Notes: generated by a model from the sequence alone, not told the origin. 64,000 nt of DNA from Roseburia hominis (GCA_040702975.1 CP159990.1:3968001-4032000); one strand, 5' to 3'. Shown: positions 43,073 to 52,508, counted from the stretch's first letter. Made by a program: numbers and translations.

Positions 43073-45072
43073 CCCATCTTTGACAGTAAAAATCCGTAGA
43101 TTGCTGTAAAATCAAGCTTTCTACGGATTTTTTTGTTGTTCAAAATGTAGCTATATATTATTACTTTTTCTTCTTTGAGGCTCGTATTATTTTCCTCATA
43201 TTTACATCAGTTATGATTTGATAATCGGTACGGAATCCGGCTGTTTCGTGTAGTCTGTCCGTCAGATCCGTCCTTGTATAAACGGGTGTGTACCCCAGTT
43301 TCTCACCGGGGCGGGCCATCATCATGTTCTTTAAAGTATCTATGATTTCCTCACATGTATAGGCTTCTTTGAGTTCCTTTTCCAGAATCCTGTAGATAAC
43401 AAGTGCTATAAAACAAGTGATGAAATGGGCACGGATATGGTCTTCTGTCTGAAGGTATACGGGGCGGGCCCTGAATTCCGTTTTCATGACCCGGAAACAT
43501 TCTTCAATCTCCCAGCGCTTCTTGTTGATTCTTACGATCTCTTCTACACTCATATCATCCAGGTTCGTGCATACAGCATAGAAACCATCATAACGTTCTT
43601 CTTCCCGGATTGCATCTGTATTAAGATACACGATCTCTTCTGAGCAGACTTCTCCATCTTTGGTTGCTTTCTCTCTGGAGATAAATCTGTGCGGGTCATT
43701 CTGGTTCTTGGGACGCTGTTTATACTTCCCATCATTAATAAGCTGCTGTGCACGCTCGACCTGCCCGTTCCGGATCTTCCTCTGATAAGCTTTATATTTT
43801 GGAGAAAAAGAAACGACCAGATGTTGTTCTAATGGCTGGGCTCCTTTTTTGATCTTCCGTTGGGAGAGGTCCTCTTTGATCCAGCGATCCTTATAAAAAA
43901 TGTTTTTATAATTCTTTGCTTCATCGATCTCGTTGAGATTAAAGGTTTCATCAGAACCTGGCAGGTGCCATCCGTCTGGATCAAGTGCAAAATCCTTGAG
44001 ATAGTCAGGCAGCTGTTTTATGGATTGTATGGTAATAAAACTACGGAGCTGTACACCATTAATCTTTCTGTCATTGAACTTCCGGTTTGTCTTGGAAGAA
44101 AGCCCTGCATCTGTACAGACGATGATCTGGTCAAGTCCGTAATCGCGGAGTACTTTTTGCTCCAGTGGTTTCAAAGTGGGCTGTTCATTTTTGTTTCCGG
44201 GATAAATATCGAAGGCCAGCGGAATGCCGTCGTGATCCATGAACAGTCCCATACCAACGATAGGGAGGGGCTGGTGCTGTTTGGATTTTCCATAGCGGCG
44301 CAGATCATCTGCCTCTTCAATCTCAAAGAAGTAATTCGTACAGTCATAATAAAGGACATCTTTCCTGCGTTCGCAGACCTTCTGGCTGTTTTTATAAAGC
44401 TGTGCCTGTATAAGATCATTTTCTTCCGAAAGGACAGAAAGGGTCCTGTAGATGTCATGCAGTTCGAATGTGGGCTGCTCAATAAATTTCGTGGCCTGTC
44501 TGTTGGAGGACAGTTTTGAAGATGGATAAAGAATTCTTGTATAAATAAGCTTCGAAAGGACATCATTCAAATCATAAGCAAAAGAATGACGGGAGGAAAT
44601 ATCCCTGCATATTTTGTCCAGCCCCAAACTATAATAAATGTTCTGCAGGAAGAGATAACCGCAGTTAAAAAGCTTCTGTTCATTTTTCTTCAGGAGCTTT
44701 GAAGGAGAATAGCTGATAAGGATTTCTTTGTTCTCATCATACTCTTTGCGATTTAATTCATTGACATACTCCTGTGCCCATACATAGGGATCCTTACCAC
44801 CGGCTTTTGCGGTGACTTCTGTCAGGTTGCCAAGTTTTTCAACTGTGACAGTGGTCACACGGCCATCTGGTTTTCGGATTGTTTTCTGTACATAAAAGGA
44901 TGCAGAATTTTTCGATTTGCTTACTGTAAGTTTCATGGCAAACACCTCCTAATCCTTATTATACCACATATAGCTACAAATAGCCACAACAAAACGAATA
45001 AGATTTGACAAAAAAATACAGGCTTTATGGGGCCTGCAAGTACTTTTTCCATTATTTAACTGTCAAACTCCC
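43073..45072 (-). mobile_element. IS1634-family insertion sequence
   Basis: A 2,000-bp element between two copies of a 364-bp direct repeat. Its ends carry imperfect inverted repeats: left CCCATCTTTGACAGTAAAAA and right, read inward, GGGAGTTTGACAGTTAAATA. It encodes a single transposase on the minus strand. A hairpin with T-run near its left end (43088-43132) would stop transcripts. Transposases and the long target duplications place it near IS1549/IS1634. The identical flanks suggest a recent insertion. Confidence 0.9.
43161..44936 (-). CDS. IS1634-family transposase
   Basis: 591 residues of a DDE-type (IS4-like) transposase, full length. Start chosen at ATG with AGGAGG nine bases upstream. 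The first catalytic Asp lies in IVCTDAGLSSKTNRK near residue 277. YDGFYAVCTNLDD precedes the C-terminal signature KKRWEIEECFRVMKTEF, the R-E-K element with the catalytic Glu, followed by DHIRAHFITCFIALV. The frame is unbroken, so the element may be active. Confidence 0.93.
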   Translation of the reverse strand: MKLTVSKSKNSASFYVQKTIRKPDGRVTTVTVEKLGNLTEVTAKAGGKDPYVWAQEYVNELNRKEYDENKEILISYSPSKLLKKNEQKLFNCGYLFLQNIYYSLGLDKICRDISSRHSFAYDLNDVLSKLIYTRILYPSSKLSSNRQATKFIEQPTFELHDIYRTLSVLSEENDLIQAQLYKNSQKVCERRKDVLYYDCTNYFFEIEEADDLRRYGKSKQHQPLPIVGMGLFMDHDGIPLAFDIYPGNKNEQPTLKPLEQKVLRDYGLDQIIVCTDAGLSSKTNRKFNDRKINGVQLRSFITIQSIKQLPDYLKDFALDPDGWHLPGSDETFNLNEIDEAKNYKNIFYKDRWIKEDLSQRKIKKGAQPLEQHLVVSFSPKYKAYQRKIRNGQVERAQQLINDGKYKQRPKNQNDPHRFISREKATKDGEVCSEEIVYLNTDAIREEERYDGFYAVCTNLDDMSVEEIVRINKKRWEIEECFRVMKTEFRARPVYLQTEDHIRAHFITCFIALVIYRILEKELKEAYTCEEIIDTLKNMMMARPGEKLGYTPVYTRTDLTDRLHETAGFRTDYQIITDVNMRKIIRASKKKK

Positions 45073-45153
45073 GGCATTCTCCAGCCATCTGTAGTTGTCG
45101 ACTAATTCATGTCCAAAAATTTCTTCTACAACCGGTCTTTTTTGTGTCTTCAT
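45052..45153 (-). pseudogene. Truncated duplicate of the peptidase 5' end
   Basis: The right copy of the duplication repeats the peptidase start codon and 27 codons, then runs into IS sequence and stops (33 residues in total). It would still be transcribed from the duplicated promoter toward the IS. Confidence 0.85.
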
Positions 45154-45436
45154 GTTTCTTTCCTCCTTGCTTCTCCACCCCATTCCGGTCGGTGTTAAAC
45201 GGATGCCACTTGCACCCAACACCCCGCGGAGCATTTTCGTTTTATAGAAAATACTTTCCTGGAAAATAATAAAATCCTGTTTACTCCACGCATCACCGAC
45301 AGGTAATTATATCTTTTTTCAACATCTGCATCACAATGCCAAGTATTGTAAACGCATTTACACTTATAAAGTATAGGGTAAACGCATTTATGTGTCAAGT
45401 AAAGGGCATTGCTTTTATGTGAGAAACGTGTATAAT
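45073..45436. repeat. Right copy of the 364-bp direct duplication
   Basis: Same content as 42709-43072. It leaves tetR with an intact promoter and operators. The copy ends with the final base of the tetR -10 box TATAAT. Confidence 0.93.
45409..45436 (+). promoter_or_regulatory. tetR promoter
   Basis: TTGCTT (45409-45414), 16-bp spacer, TATAAT (45431-45436), about 30 bp upstream of the regulator's start. Operator copies at 45347-45362 and 45377-45392 lie just upstream. Confidence 0.6.
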
Positions 45437-45465
45437 TAAGAAAAACAGTTAACAGGAGGTATATC

Positions 45466-46047
45466 ATGCAGCCAAAGACAGCCTTCACAAGATTATCCGA
45501 AGAGCGGAAGCAAGAATTAATTGAAAAAGCAAAAGATATTTATCTGTCCCAGCCATATGAGAAGATCACTGCGCGCATGCTTCTTTCCTCCATGGGAATT
45601 AATTCTGCAACCTTTTACCGATACTTTAATTCAAAGGATGACTTATTCTTATATATATACGATTTGTTATCAAAACAAGCAGATTCACAGACAGATTATG
45701 ACAAAGTCTATACCGAACTGCTTCGTGTCAGCGACTATTTAAATGAGCGGGATGCCAGGTTTTTAAAACTGATTTATACAGTGCCGGAATCGGTCGTACA
45801 CCGCATATATTTTGATAATAAAGAAAACCTGGAATTGTATAAAAAAATGGTCCAGGCTGAAAAAACGGCAGGACTTCTCCAGGAAGACGCCGATGTTGAC
45901 CTTTTAGCCTGGATGAACATGACCGGGAAATATAATGCGCTGCTCTATTACAGAAGAACCCATGATTCATTTGACGAAAATGATATTCACAATTTTTTCA
46001 ATTATATCAGCATGGACCTTTTAAAACATGGATATTTTAAGAAATAA
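45466..46047 (+). CDS. TetR/AcrR-family regulator
   Basis: A 193-residue repressor. The N-terminal HTH (about 10-60) reads LIEKAKDIYLSQPYEKITARMLLSSMGINSATFYRYFNSKDDLFLYIYD, the standard TetR fold. The C-terminal helical ligand domain has no recognisable signature. ACAGGAGGTATATC precedes the start. Originally divergent from the peptidase gene and now separated from it by the IS; it likely represses the peptidase-creatininase operon and itself. The ligand is unknown, perhaps a peptide or cyclic amide. Confidence 0.9.
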   Translation: MQPKTAFTRLSEERKQELIEKAKDIYLSQPYEKITARMLLSSMGINSATFYRYFNSKDDLFLYIYDLLSKQADSQTDYDKVYTELLRVSDYLNERDARFLKLIYTVPESVVHRIYFDNKENLELYKKMVQAEKTAGLLQEDADVDLLAWMNMTGKYNALLYYRRTHDSFDENDIHNFFNYISMDLLKHGYFKK

Positions 46048-46224
46048 CTTTAAATATTACTTGTAGAATTCCAGGACTGCCTCCGCAAAACGTTCCGCCA
46101 TTCCTTCTCCATACTGCGCAACACTCCGTGAGGGTCAATAGGTATTTTCTATTTCTCTTCACCAGAAACTTGTATCTGAGTCCCCAAGAGAGTAAAATCA
46201 TATAAATAAGGAGGCGATTTCCAT

Positions 46225-46638
46225 ATGTGGTTCGTATTCGCATTATTATCTGCAATATTTGCAGCACTCACCTCAATACTGGCAAAGGTCGGTATTGACG
46301 GCGTAAATTCCAACCTTGCCACCGCGATCCGTACCGTGGTCGTGGTCGTTATGGCCTGGGGAATGGTATTTCTCACGCATACGCAGAGCGGGATATCTGC
46401 GATCAGCCGAAAAAGCTGGATCTTTCTGATTCTATCCGGCCTTGCGACCGGGGCGTCGTGGCTTTGCTATTACCGGGCACTACAGCTCGGCGAGGCGTCA
46501 AAGGTCGTTCCCATCGACAAGCTCAGCGTCGTGATTACCCTGATTCTTGCTTTTGTATTTCTGCATGAAGAATTTACCACAAAATCACTCATTGGCTGTA
46601 TTTTAATAGGGGCCGGAACTTTGGTGATGGTTCTGTAG
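46225..46638 (+). CDS. Single-domain EamA/DMT-type transporter
   Basis: A 137-residue, five-helix membrane protein equal to half of a ten-helix drug/metabolite transporter, so it must act as a dimer. Motifs MWFVFALLSAIFAALTSILAKVG and GASWLCYYRALQLGEASKVVPIDKLSVV with the terminal LIGCILIGAGTLVMVL are typical of the short EamA family. AAGGAGGCGATT precedes the start. Substrate unknown. Confidence 0.92.
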   Translation: MWFVFALLSAIFAALTSILAKVGIDGVNSNLATAIRTVVVVVMAWGMVFLTHTQSGISAISRKSWIFLILSGLATGASWLCYYRALQLGEASKVVPIDKLSVVITLILAFVFLHEEFTTKSLIGCILIGAGTLVMVL

Positions 46639-46702
46639 TCCTGCTTCCCCGGCAATTTAGCTCCCTGACCCATTTGACAACCATCTACATAGGAGGAAAA
46701 TC

Positions 46703-47386
46703 ATGTCAAAAACACGTAACATTTCCTGGAAATTTCTTATAAAAGTTTTGTTTCTACTCATATGTTTAGGGGTACTGCTGATATTTGGAATAAATTTCTA
46801 TGTCAAAACCTCCGTCAAATCGTGTATTATTTCTTTAGAGGATGCCTCTTCCCTTATGGACCGGGACTGCATTTTAGTTCTCGGTGCTGGAGTACGTGAC
46901 GACGGAAGTCCTTCGCCGATGCTGAAGGACCGCCTGGATACCGGAATAGATCTTTATCTTAATGAGAGCGCTCCCAAGCTGCTCATGAGCGGAGATCACG
47001 GGCACAAGGACTATAATGAGGTACAGACTATGAAAGATCTGGCTATGGAAGCAGGAATCCCTTCCGAAGATATCTTCATGGATCACGCCGGATTTTCCAC
47101 CTATGACAGTTTGTACCGGGCGCGGGATGTATTTCAGGCAGAGAAGATTATTATTGTATCCCAGGAATACCATCTGTATAGGGCTCTGTATATCGCCCGC
47201 GCTCTGGGGCTTGACGCCTACGGGGTTCCTGCCGATACCCAAAGATACGCCGGACAGACTGTGCGTGACCTGCGAGAAATCGCGGCGAGAGATAAGGATT
47301 TTCTTACCTCCCTCTTTAAGCCGGCTCCCAAATATCTGGGTGAAGCCATTCCGGTGAGCGGGGACGGTAATCTGACGAACGACTAG
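46703..47386 (+). CDS. SanA/YdcF-type DUF218 membrane protein
   Basis: 227 residues. One N-terminal membrane helix (about 12-35) is followed by an extracellular DUF218 domain: DRDCILVLGAGVRDDGSPSPMLKDRLDTG, LLMSGDHGHKDYNEVQTMKDLA, FSTYDSLYRARDVF and IIIVSQEYHLYRALYIARALG. The SanA branch influences cell-envelope permeability and vancomycin sensitivity in enterobacteria; in Firmicutes the role is unclear. AGGAGG precedes the start. Confidence 0.9.
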   Translation: MSKTRNISWKFLIKVLFLLICLGVLLIFGINFYVKTSVKSCIISLEDASSLMDRDCILVLGAGVRDDGSPSPMLKDRLDTGIDLYLNESAPKLLMSGDHGHKDYNEVQTMKDLAMEAGIPSEDIFMDHAGFSTYDSLYRARDVFQAEKIIIVSQEYHLYRALYIARALGLDAYGVPADTQRYAGQTVRDLREIAARDKDFLTSLFKPAPKYLGEAIPVSGDGNLTND

Positions 47387-47394
47387 AAAATAAT

Positions 47395-47433
47395 GCCCCT
47401 TTTCCTGTTCCTACAATATAACCGAAAAGGGGC
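47395..47433. terminator. Hairpin after the SanA-like gene
   Basis: GCCCCTTTTC (47395-47404) and GAAAAGGGGC (47424-47433) form a perfect 10-bp stem. No T-run follows, so termination strength is uncertain. Confidence 0.55.
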
Positions 47434-47489
47434 GTGCAACATTCTGCTTTTCCAATACGCAAGACTTTTAACCAGAGGAGTGAAACTTT

Positions 47490-48746
47490 ATGAATTCCCC
47501 AAAGATACCTGCTTTTTCCAAGAGACTGCTTTGTAGCCTGCTCTTTCTTCTCGTAAGTTTTGGCTTGCTCTTTGCTGCGCAGCATTCTGCCTCATTTGCG
47601 AACTGGTATACGGAACATATCTACGTTCTTCTGGTAAACGTGATCGGCCGTTTTTTTGGTATCTTTCCTTTTTCTTTTGTGGAGATGGCACTTTATGGTG
47701 CGATCTTATTCTGGTGCGGATATTTCCTCTTAGTTCTCGTGCCTTGTAAAACGGCCGAATGGCCATGCGGGATGCCCTTGGGTATACCTTGTAAAACGGC
47801 CGAATGGCCATGCGGGATGCCCTTGGGTATACTTTCCGGAAAAACAATCCTGGTAAAACAAAAAGACGCCTTAAAAGGCGACCGTTCCAATCAAGCCTCA
47901 ACCTCGCTTTTTGTGCGTTGGAAGAATTTCGGTCTGAATTTTCTTATATTTGCTTCTTCCCTGTTTCTTAGCTACACGTTATGCTGTGGGATCAACTATG
48001 GGCATGATTCCTTTTCCGAGTCGGCCGATTTTCAGATTTCTTCTTATTCTGCGGAAGAGCTGGCTTCCCTCTGCGACTATCTGACCGGGGAGGTGAACCG
48101 CCTGGCTCCGCAAATGAAACGGGATTCCGACGGCGTGGCCATAATCAAGGGAGAAAAACATTCCGAAATTCCTTCCAAAGCCCGGGAAGCCATGACAAAT
48201 CTGGGAACCATTTTCCCGGAGATGGCGGGCTATTACCCTCTGCCGAAACCACTTATGTTTTCCTACATATTATCCATTCAAAATCTCACCGGAGTCTATT
48301 CTCCCTTTACGATAGAAGCCAATTACAACAGTGATATGACTGACTATAATCAACCTTTTACTGCCTGTCACGAACTTTCCCATCTCCGGGGATTTATGCA
48401 GGAAGAAGAGGCTAATTTTCTTGCTTTCCTGGCGTGTATCTATGCCGAGGACGCTTCTTTTCAGTACAGCGGCTACTTAAGCGGATGGCTATATGCCTCC
48501 AACCAGCTCTATCACGCAGATCCAGATGCATATGAGACAATCCGCGGCAAACTGGATCAAAACGCCCTGGCCGACCTGCGTGCCAACGATGCGTTCTGGA
48601 GCGATTATGACGGGCAGGTAGCCGAGGTAGCCGGTCAGGTAAACGACAACTATTTAAAAGCGAACGGACAAAGTGACGGAGTGGCGAGCTACGACCGGAT
48701 GGTAGACCTTATGATGGCTTACTACACACAAGGTTTAGAAGAATAA
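47490..48746 (+). CDS. DUF3810 membrane protein with HELSH motif and repeat insert
   Basis: 418 residues. Three membrane helices in the first 170 residues lead to an extracellular or periplasm-facing domain carrying ACHELSHLRGFMQEEEANFLAF; the H-E-L-S-H (about 294-298) and downstream Glu look like a zincin metal site, so a metalloprotease function is plausible but unproven for DUF3810. Residues 85-114 are two exact 15-residue copies of PCKTAEWPCGMPLGI, encoded by the dispersed 45-bp repeat (47742-47831). The insert sits in the loop after the second helix and keeps the frame. GAGGAG precedes the start. Confidence 0.85.
   Translation: MNSPKIPAFSKRLLCSLLFLLVSFGLLFAAQHSASFANWYTEHIYVLLVNVIGRFFGIFPFSFVEMALYGAILFWCGYFLLVLVPCKTAEWPCGMPLGIPCKTAEWPCGMPLGILSGKTILVKQKDALKGDRSNQASTSLFVRWKNFGLNFLIFASSLFLSYTLCCGINYGHDSFSESADFQISSYSAEELASLCDYLTGEVNRLAPQMKRDSDGVAIIKGEKHSEIPSKAREAMTNLGTIFPEMAGYYPLPKPLMFSYILSIQNLTGVYSPFTIEANYNSDMTDYNQPFTACHELSHLRGFMQEEEANFLAFLACIYAEDASFQYSGYLSGWLYASNQLYHADPDAYETIRGKLDQNALADLRANDAFWSDYDGQVAEVAGQVNDNYLKANGQSDGVASYDRMVDLMMAYYTQGLEE
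47742..47831 (+). repeat. Tandem 45-bp repeat inserted in the DUF3810 gene
   Basis: Two identical 45-bp units, starting CCTTGTAAAACGGCCGAATG. The reverse complement matches the intergenic units at 2244-2332. Being 45 bp and stop-free on this strand, each unit adds 15 residues without breaking the gene. Confidence 0.93.
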
Positions 48747-48990
48747 CTCCTCATCACTTCTATTGTTTGCTATTGTATAAATCTCATTTTATAAGTTCCC
48801 GTCTTTAAATTTATTTTCAATTATTTTTCTAACTACCGATTGCATTTTCTCAATAGTCCTTTTATAATGAATAAGGGAACCAGAATATTCGTTCTGGTTT
48901 CTTCTGCCGATACACCATTCTATTACAAAAGTTGTATCGGCGCTTTTCAGCTATTGAAATTTTTTACATTTTTCAAAAGAGGAGCTATTC
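48747..48990 (+). promoter_or_regulatory. Promoter and two-hairpin leader of the ABC exporter
   Basis: A near-consensus promoter, TTGCAT (48840-48845), 17-bp spacer, TATAAT (48863-48868), is followed by a leader with two perfect hairpins: AACCAGAA/TTCTGGTT (48878-48899) and GCCGATACA/TGTATCGGC (48906-48941). The second is followed by CGCTTTTC, so transcription attenuation is possible. Confidence 0.65.
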
Positions 48991-50745
48991 ATGAAAACAT
49001 TATCATTTATCTTGCAATACATTAAGAAATACCGGTTCCGGTACGCCGCCGGAATCCTTACACTATTTGTCGTGGATTTCGCCAACATCTTCATTCCAAA
49101 GGTGACCGGCACCATTACCGATGGCTTAAAGGCCGGCACCATGAACTGGGAAGGAGTAAAGTTCTGCCTGCTTCAGATCTTTCTTCTCGGACTTACCCTT
49201 GCGCTCGGCCGTTTTCTTTGGAGGTTCTTCCTGTTTGGCGCCTCCCGCAATATCGAGCGTGATATCCGGGACGACATGTTCGCGCACCTGGAGACGATGG
49301 ATGTAGAGTATTTCAACGAGCACAAGACCGGCGATCTGATGACTCGTTTTACCAGCGACTTAAACGCCGTCCGTATGGCGATCGGCCCCGCGATCATCTG
49401 CGTGTTCGATGCCTGCGTCATGACGGTCATGGTCATTTTCCAGATGATACACTATGTCAATCTTAAGCTGACCCTTATCGTCCTGATTCCTATGGTCCTG
49501 ATTTGCATCGGCGATTTCTTCTACGGGAAACTGATCCATGCCCGTTACATGGACCGCCAGAATGCGTTGTCAGACCTGACGGATTTCATACAGGAAAGTT
49601 TTTCCGGCGTGCGCGTCATCAAAGCCTTTGTTCAGGAGCGCGCGCAGTTCCGTGCATTTGCGCGGGCCAACAAGAACACCATGGACAAGAACCTGCGTGT
49701 TGTGAAGATGTTTGCCATAATGGAACCGCTTTTGGAGCTGGTCATCGGGCTTTCCTTTCTCGCCACCCTGCTTTATGGCGGGTATCTGGCGTTGACCGGA
49801 GAGATTACCCTTGGACGGTTCGTGGCGTTTAATCAGTACATCAACATGCTGGTGTGGCCTATGATCGCCTGCGGCGACGCGGTAAATCTGTTTTCCCAGG
49901 GCTCCGCTTCTATCCGCCGTCTGCGCCAGGTATTTGAGGACCAGCCGGAGGTTACTGATACCGCACATGCACAAGATGTAAATGCACTCACAGGTGAGAT
50001 TACATTTTCCCATCTGACCTTTACGCACAAGGGGCATACTGAGCCCACACTCAAGGATATTAACTTACATGTACCCGCCGGGACGACACTGGCGGTGATC
50101 GGGCGCACCGGAAACGGCAAATCCACCCTGGTCAACCTCCTGCTTCGCCTTTACAACACGAAACCGGGCATGATTCTCCTGGACGGCCGGGACATAGGTG
50201 AGATCTCTCTGAAAGCTCTGAGGGAAAATATTGCCTACGTGCCCCAGGATAATTTCCTGTTCTCGGACACCTTAAAGTCCAATATTGCATTCGGCGCCGG
50301 GGACGAAGACATCGATGCCGTCGTAAATGCGGCCGCTCTGGCCTGTATCCATGACAATATTGTGGCGTTCCCGGACGGCTATGAGACCATCGTCGGGGAG
50401 CGGGGCGTTACCCTTTCGGGCGGGCAGAAGCAGCGCAGTTCCATCGCCCGGGCGCTTATGAAGGACTCGCCGATTCTGATTCTGGACGACGCTTTATCGG
50501 CGGTGGATACGGATACGGAGGAGCATATTCTGCGTAATCTGAAAAAGAACCGCCAGGGCAAGACCACGATCCTGATCGCCCACAGAATCTCCACGATCCA
50601 GAATGCAGACATCATTCTGGTGCTGGAAGACGGCGAAGCCAGGGAGATTGGAAATCATGCCGAACTTATGAAAATCAATGGTATTTATAAAGAAATGTTT
50701 GAGAAACAGCAGTTAGAGAGCCAGGAAGGAGGCAAGATGCAATGA
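48991..50745 (+). CDS. ABC exporter half-transporter with degenerate ATP site
   Basis: 584 residues: six-helix membrane domain (about 1-310) and nucleotide-binding domain (about 340-575). Walker A is VIGRTGNGKSTL, the signature is intact (LSGGQKQR), but Walker B reads ILILDDALSAVD, with Asp in place of the catalytic Glu. This is typical of the degenerate half of heterodimeric exporters such as BmrC or TM287. It overlaps the next gene by four bases (ATGA), so both are made together. AAAGAGGAGC precedes the start. Substrates are often drugs or peptides. Confidence 0.93.
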   Translation: MKTLSFILQYIKKYRFRYAAGILTLFVVDFANIFIPKVTGTITDGLKAGTMNWEGVKFCLLQIFLLGLTLALGRFLWRFFLFGASRNIERDIRDDMFAHLETMDVEYFNEHKTGDLMTRFTSDLNAVRMAIGPAIICVFDACVMTVMVIFQMIHYVNLKLTLIVLIPMVLICIGDFFYGKLIHARYMDRQNALSDLTDFIQESFSGVRVIKAFVQERAQFRAFARANKNTMDKNLRVVKMFAIMEPLLELVIGLSFLATLLYGGYLALTGEITLGRFVAFNQYINMLVWPMIACGDAVNLFSQGSASIRRLRQVFEDQPEVTDTAHAQDVNALTGEITFSHLTFTHKGHTEPTLKDINLHVPAGTTLAVIGRTGNGKSTLVNLLLRLYNTKPGMILLDGRDIGEISLKALRENIAYVPQDNFLFSDTLKSNIAFGAGDEDIDAVVNAAALACIHDNIVAFPDGYETIVGERGVTLSGGQKQRSSIARALMKDSPILILDDALSAVDTDTEEHILRNLKKNRQGKTTILIAHRISTIQNADIILVLEDGEAREIGNHAELMKINGIYKEMFEKQQLESQEGGKMQ

Positions 50746-52478
50746 AACGCTTAATGACATACTTAAAGCCTCACAAGTGGGTCATGACCGCAGCGACCAT
50801 TCTGGTGCTGTTCATCATCGCCGTCTCCTTATACCGGCCGATCATCATCGGAAATGCAATCGATAACTATATCAACGTAAGCGAAACCACCTATTCCGTT
50901 TCCTATCGGTTCAACGGTCTTATAAAGGCCGCCGGGGTGTACCTTCTTATGCTGATCTTAGAATTTGTACTAAATTATCTGGACACCTGGATGCTGCAGA
51001 AAATGGGCCAGCAGATCATTTACCGCATGCGTGAGGAAGCATTTGCCCACATTCACAGTCTGTCCCTGAATTTCTTCAACACGACTCCGGTGGGGAAACT
51101 GGTGACCCGTGTCTCCAATGATACGGAGGCTGTGAACGAGCTGTTCTCGTCGATTCTGGTGAAGCTGTTCAAGAATGTGGTGAAGATTATCGGCTACGCC
51201 GTAGTCATGCTTTCCATCGACCCGAAAATGGCAGGTGTTTCCTTCCTGCTGCTTCCGCTTGTCACGGCTCTCACCTTCTTTTTCCGGTTCCTTTCAAGGA
51301 AAGCCTATCAGATTACCCGGACCCGGATCACGGAGCTTAATACCTTCCTCTCCGAGCACATTTCCGGCATGCGATTGATTCAGATTTTCGCCCGGGAGGA
51401 GATGAAATATCAGGAATTCGCCGAAAAATCCCGCCTGCTGTTTCGGGCGAACTGGCGCGAAGTCATGACTTTTGCCATCTTCCGTCCTTCCATCTACATG
51501 GTATCTATCATCGCCATGATCATCGTGATCGGAACCGGAAGCCACGCCGTACTGGAGGGCACCTTATCACTGGGCACCCTGTTTATCTTCATCACCTATA
51601 TCAGTTCCTTCTTCGAACCGATTCAGGAGCTTGCAGAGCAGTTCGGAACCCTTCAGTCTTCTCTTGCTTCCGCCGAGAAGCTGTTCAGTATCATGGACGT
51701 GCAGCCTGAGATTGTAAATGCCGCTCACCCCGTTGATGTCAATATCCGGGGGCGGATCGAATTCAAACATGTATGGTTTGCTTACGAAAAGGACGATTAC
51801 ATATTAAAAGATGTGAGCTTTACGATTGAGCCTGGACAAAAGGTTGCTTTTGTCGGAGCGACCGGGGCAGGCAAGACCTCGATCTTGAACCTGATCGGCC
51901 GTTACTTCGATATTCAAAAAGGCGAGATCCTGATCGACGGCGTGAATATCCGCGATATTGACACCGACGTACTGCGCAGCGCCATCGGACAGGTTCAGCA
52001 GGATGTCTTTATTTTCACCGGAGATATCAAGGCAAATATCTCCCTGAACAATGACTCCCTTTCATTGGAAGAGATTCAGGAGGCCGCCCGTATTGTAAAT
52101 GCGGACACCTTCATTCAGAAGCTGCCGGGCAAATACGACGAACCCGTGACGGAACGGGGCAGCACCCTCTCCGCCGGTCAGAGACAGCTCCTCTCTTTTG
52201 CCAGAACCCTGGCATACCGCCCGACGATTCTGGTGCTCGACGAGGCGACTGCCAATATTGACACGGAGACCGAGACCCTGATCACCGAGGCTCTGGAGCG
52301 CCTGATGGAAGGCCGGACGACTATTATGGTCGCTCACCGGCTCTCCACGATTCAACATGCAGATAAGATCATCGTGATGGACCACGGGCAGATTCAGGAA
52401 TCCGGAACACATCAGGAACTGCTCTTGCGGGATGGAATTTATAAGAAGCTTTATGATTTGCAGTTGGTAGATCAATAA
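50742..52478 (+). CDS. ABC exporter half-transporter with active ATP site
   Basis: 578 residues, partner of the previous protein. Membrane domain about 1-320, then Walker A FVGATGAGKTSIL, signature LSAGQRQLLSFART and Walker B TILVLDEATANIDTET with the catalytic Glu present, H-loop MVAHRLST. Signature LSAGQ instead of LSGGQ is the usual asymmetry. AAGGAGGCAAG lies inside the preceding gene's end and serves as binding site. Confidence 0.93.
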   Translation: MKRLMTYLKPHKWVMTAATILVLFIIAVSLYRPIIIGNAIDNYINVSETTYSVSYRFNGLIKAAGVYLLMLILEFVLNYLDTWMLQKMGQQIIYRMREEAFAHIHSLSLNFFNTTPVGKLVTRVSNDTEAVNELFSSILVKLFKNVVKIIGYAVVMLSIDPKMAGVSFLLLPLVTALTFFFRFLSRKAYQITRTRITELNTFLSEHISGMRLIQIFAREEMKYQEFAEKSRLLFRANWREVMTFAIFRPSIYMVSIIAMIIVIGTGSHAVLEGTLSLGTLFIFITYISSFFEPIQELAEQFGTLQSSLASAEKLFSIMDVQPEIVNAAHPVDVNIRGRIEFKHVWFAYEKDDYILKDVSFTIEPGQKVAFVGATGAGKTSILNLIGRYFDIQKGEILIDGVNIRDIDTDVLRSAIGQVQQDVFIFTGDIKANISLNNDSLSLEEIQEAARIVNADTFIQKLPGKYDEPVTERGSTLSAGQRQLLSFARTLAYRPTILVLDEATANIDTETETLITEALERLMEGRTTIMVAHRLSTIQHADKIIVMDHGQIQESGTHQELLLRDGIYKKLYDLQLVDQ

Positions 52479-52508
52479 AATACCCCATAGCAAGCTACGG
52501 AGTATTTT
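52478..52508 (+). terminator. Terminator of the ABC exporter operon
   Basis: AAATACCCCATAGC pairs with GCTACGGAGTATTTT with small mismatches, right after the stop codon, followed by T residues. Confidence 0.7.

Noticed and set aside
43073..45072. Composite transposon with cargo
   Set aside because: Only one transposase gene and no cargo; the flanking 364-bp repeats are chromosomal DNA.
45052..45234. 60-codon frame as a gene
   Set aside because: It is the duplicated 5' end of the peptidase gene running into IS sequence.
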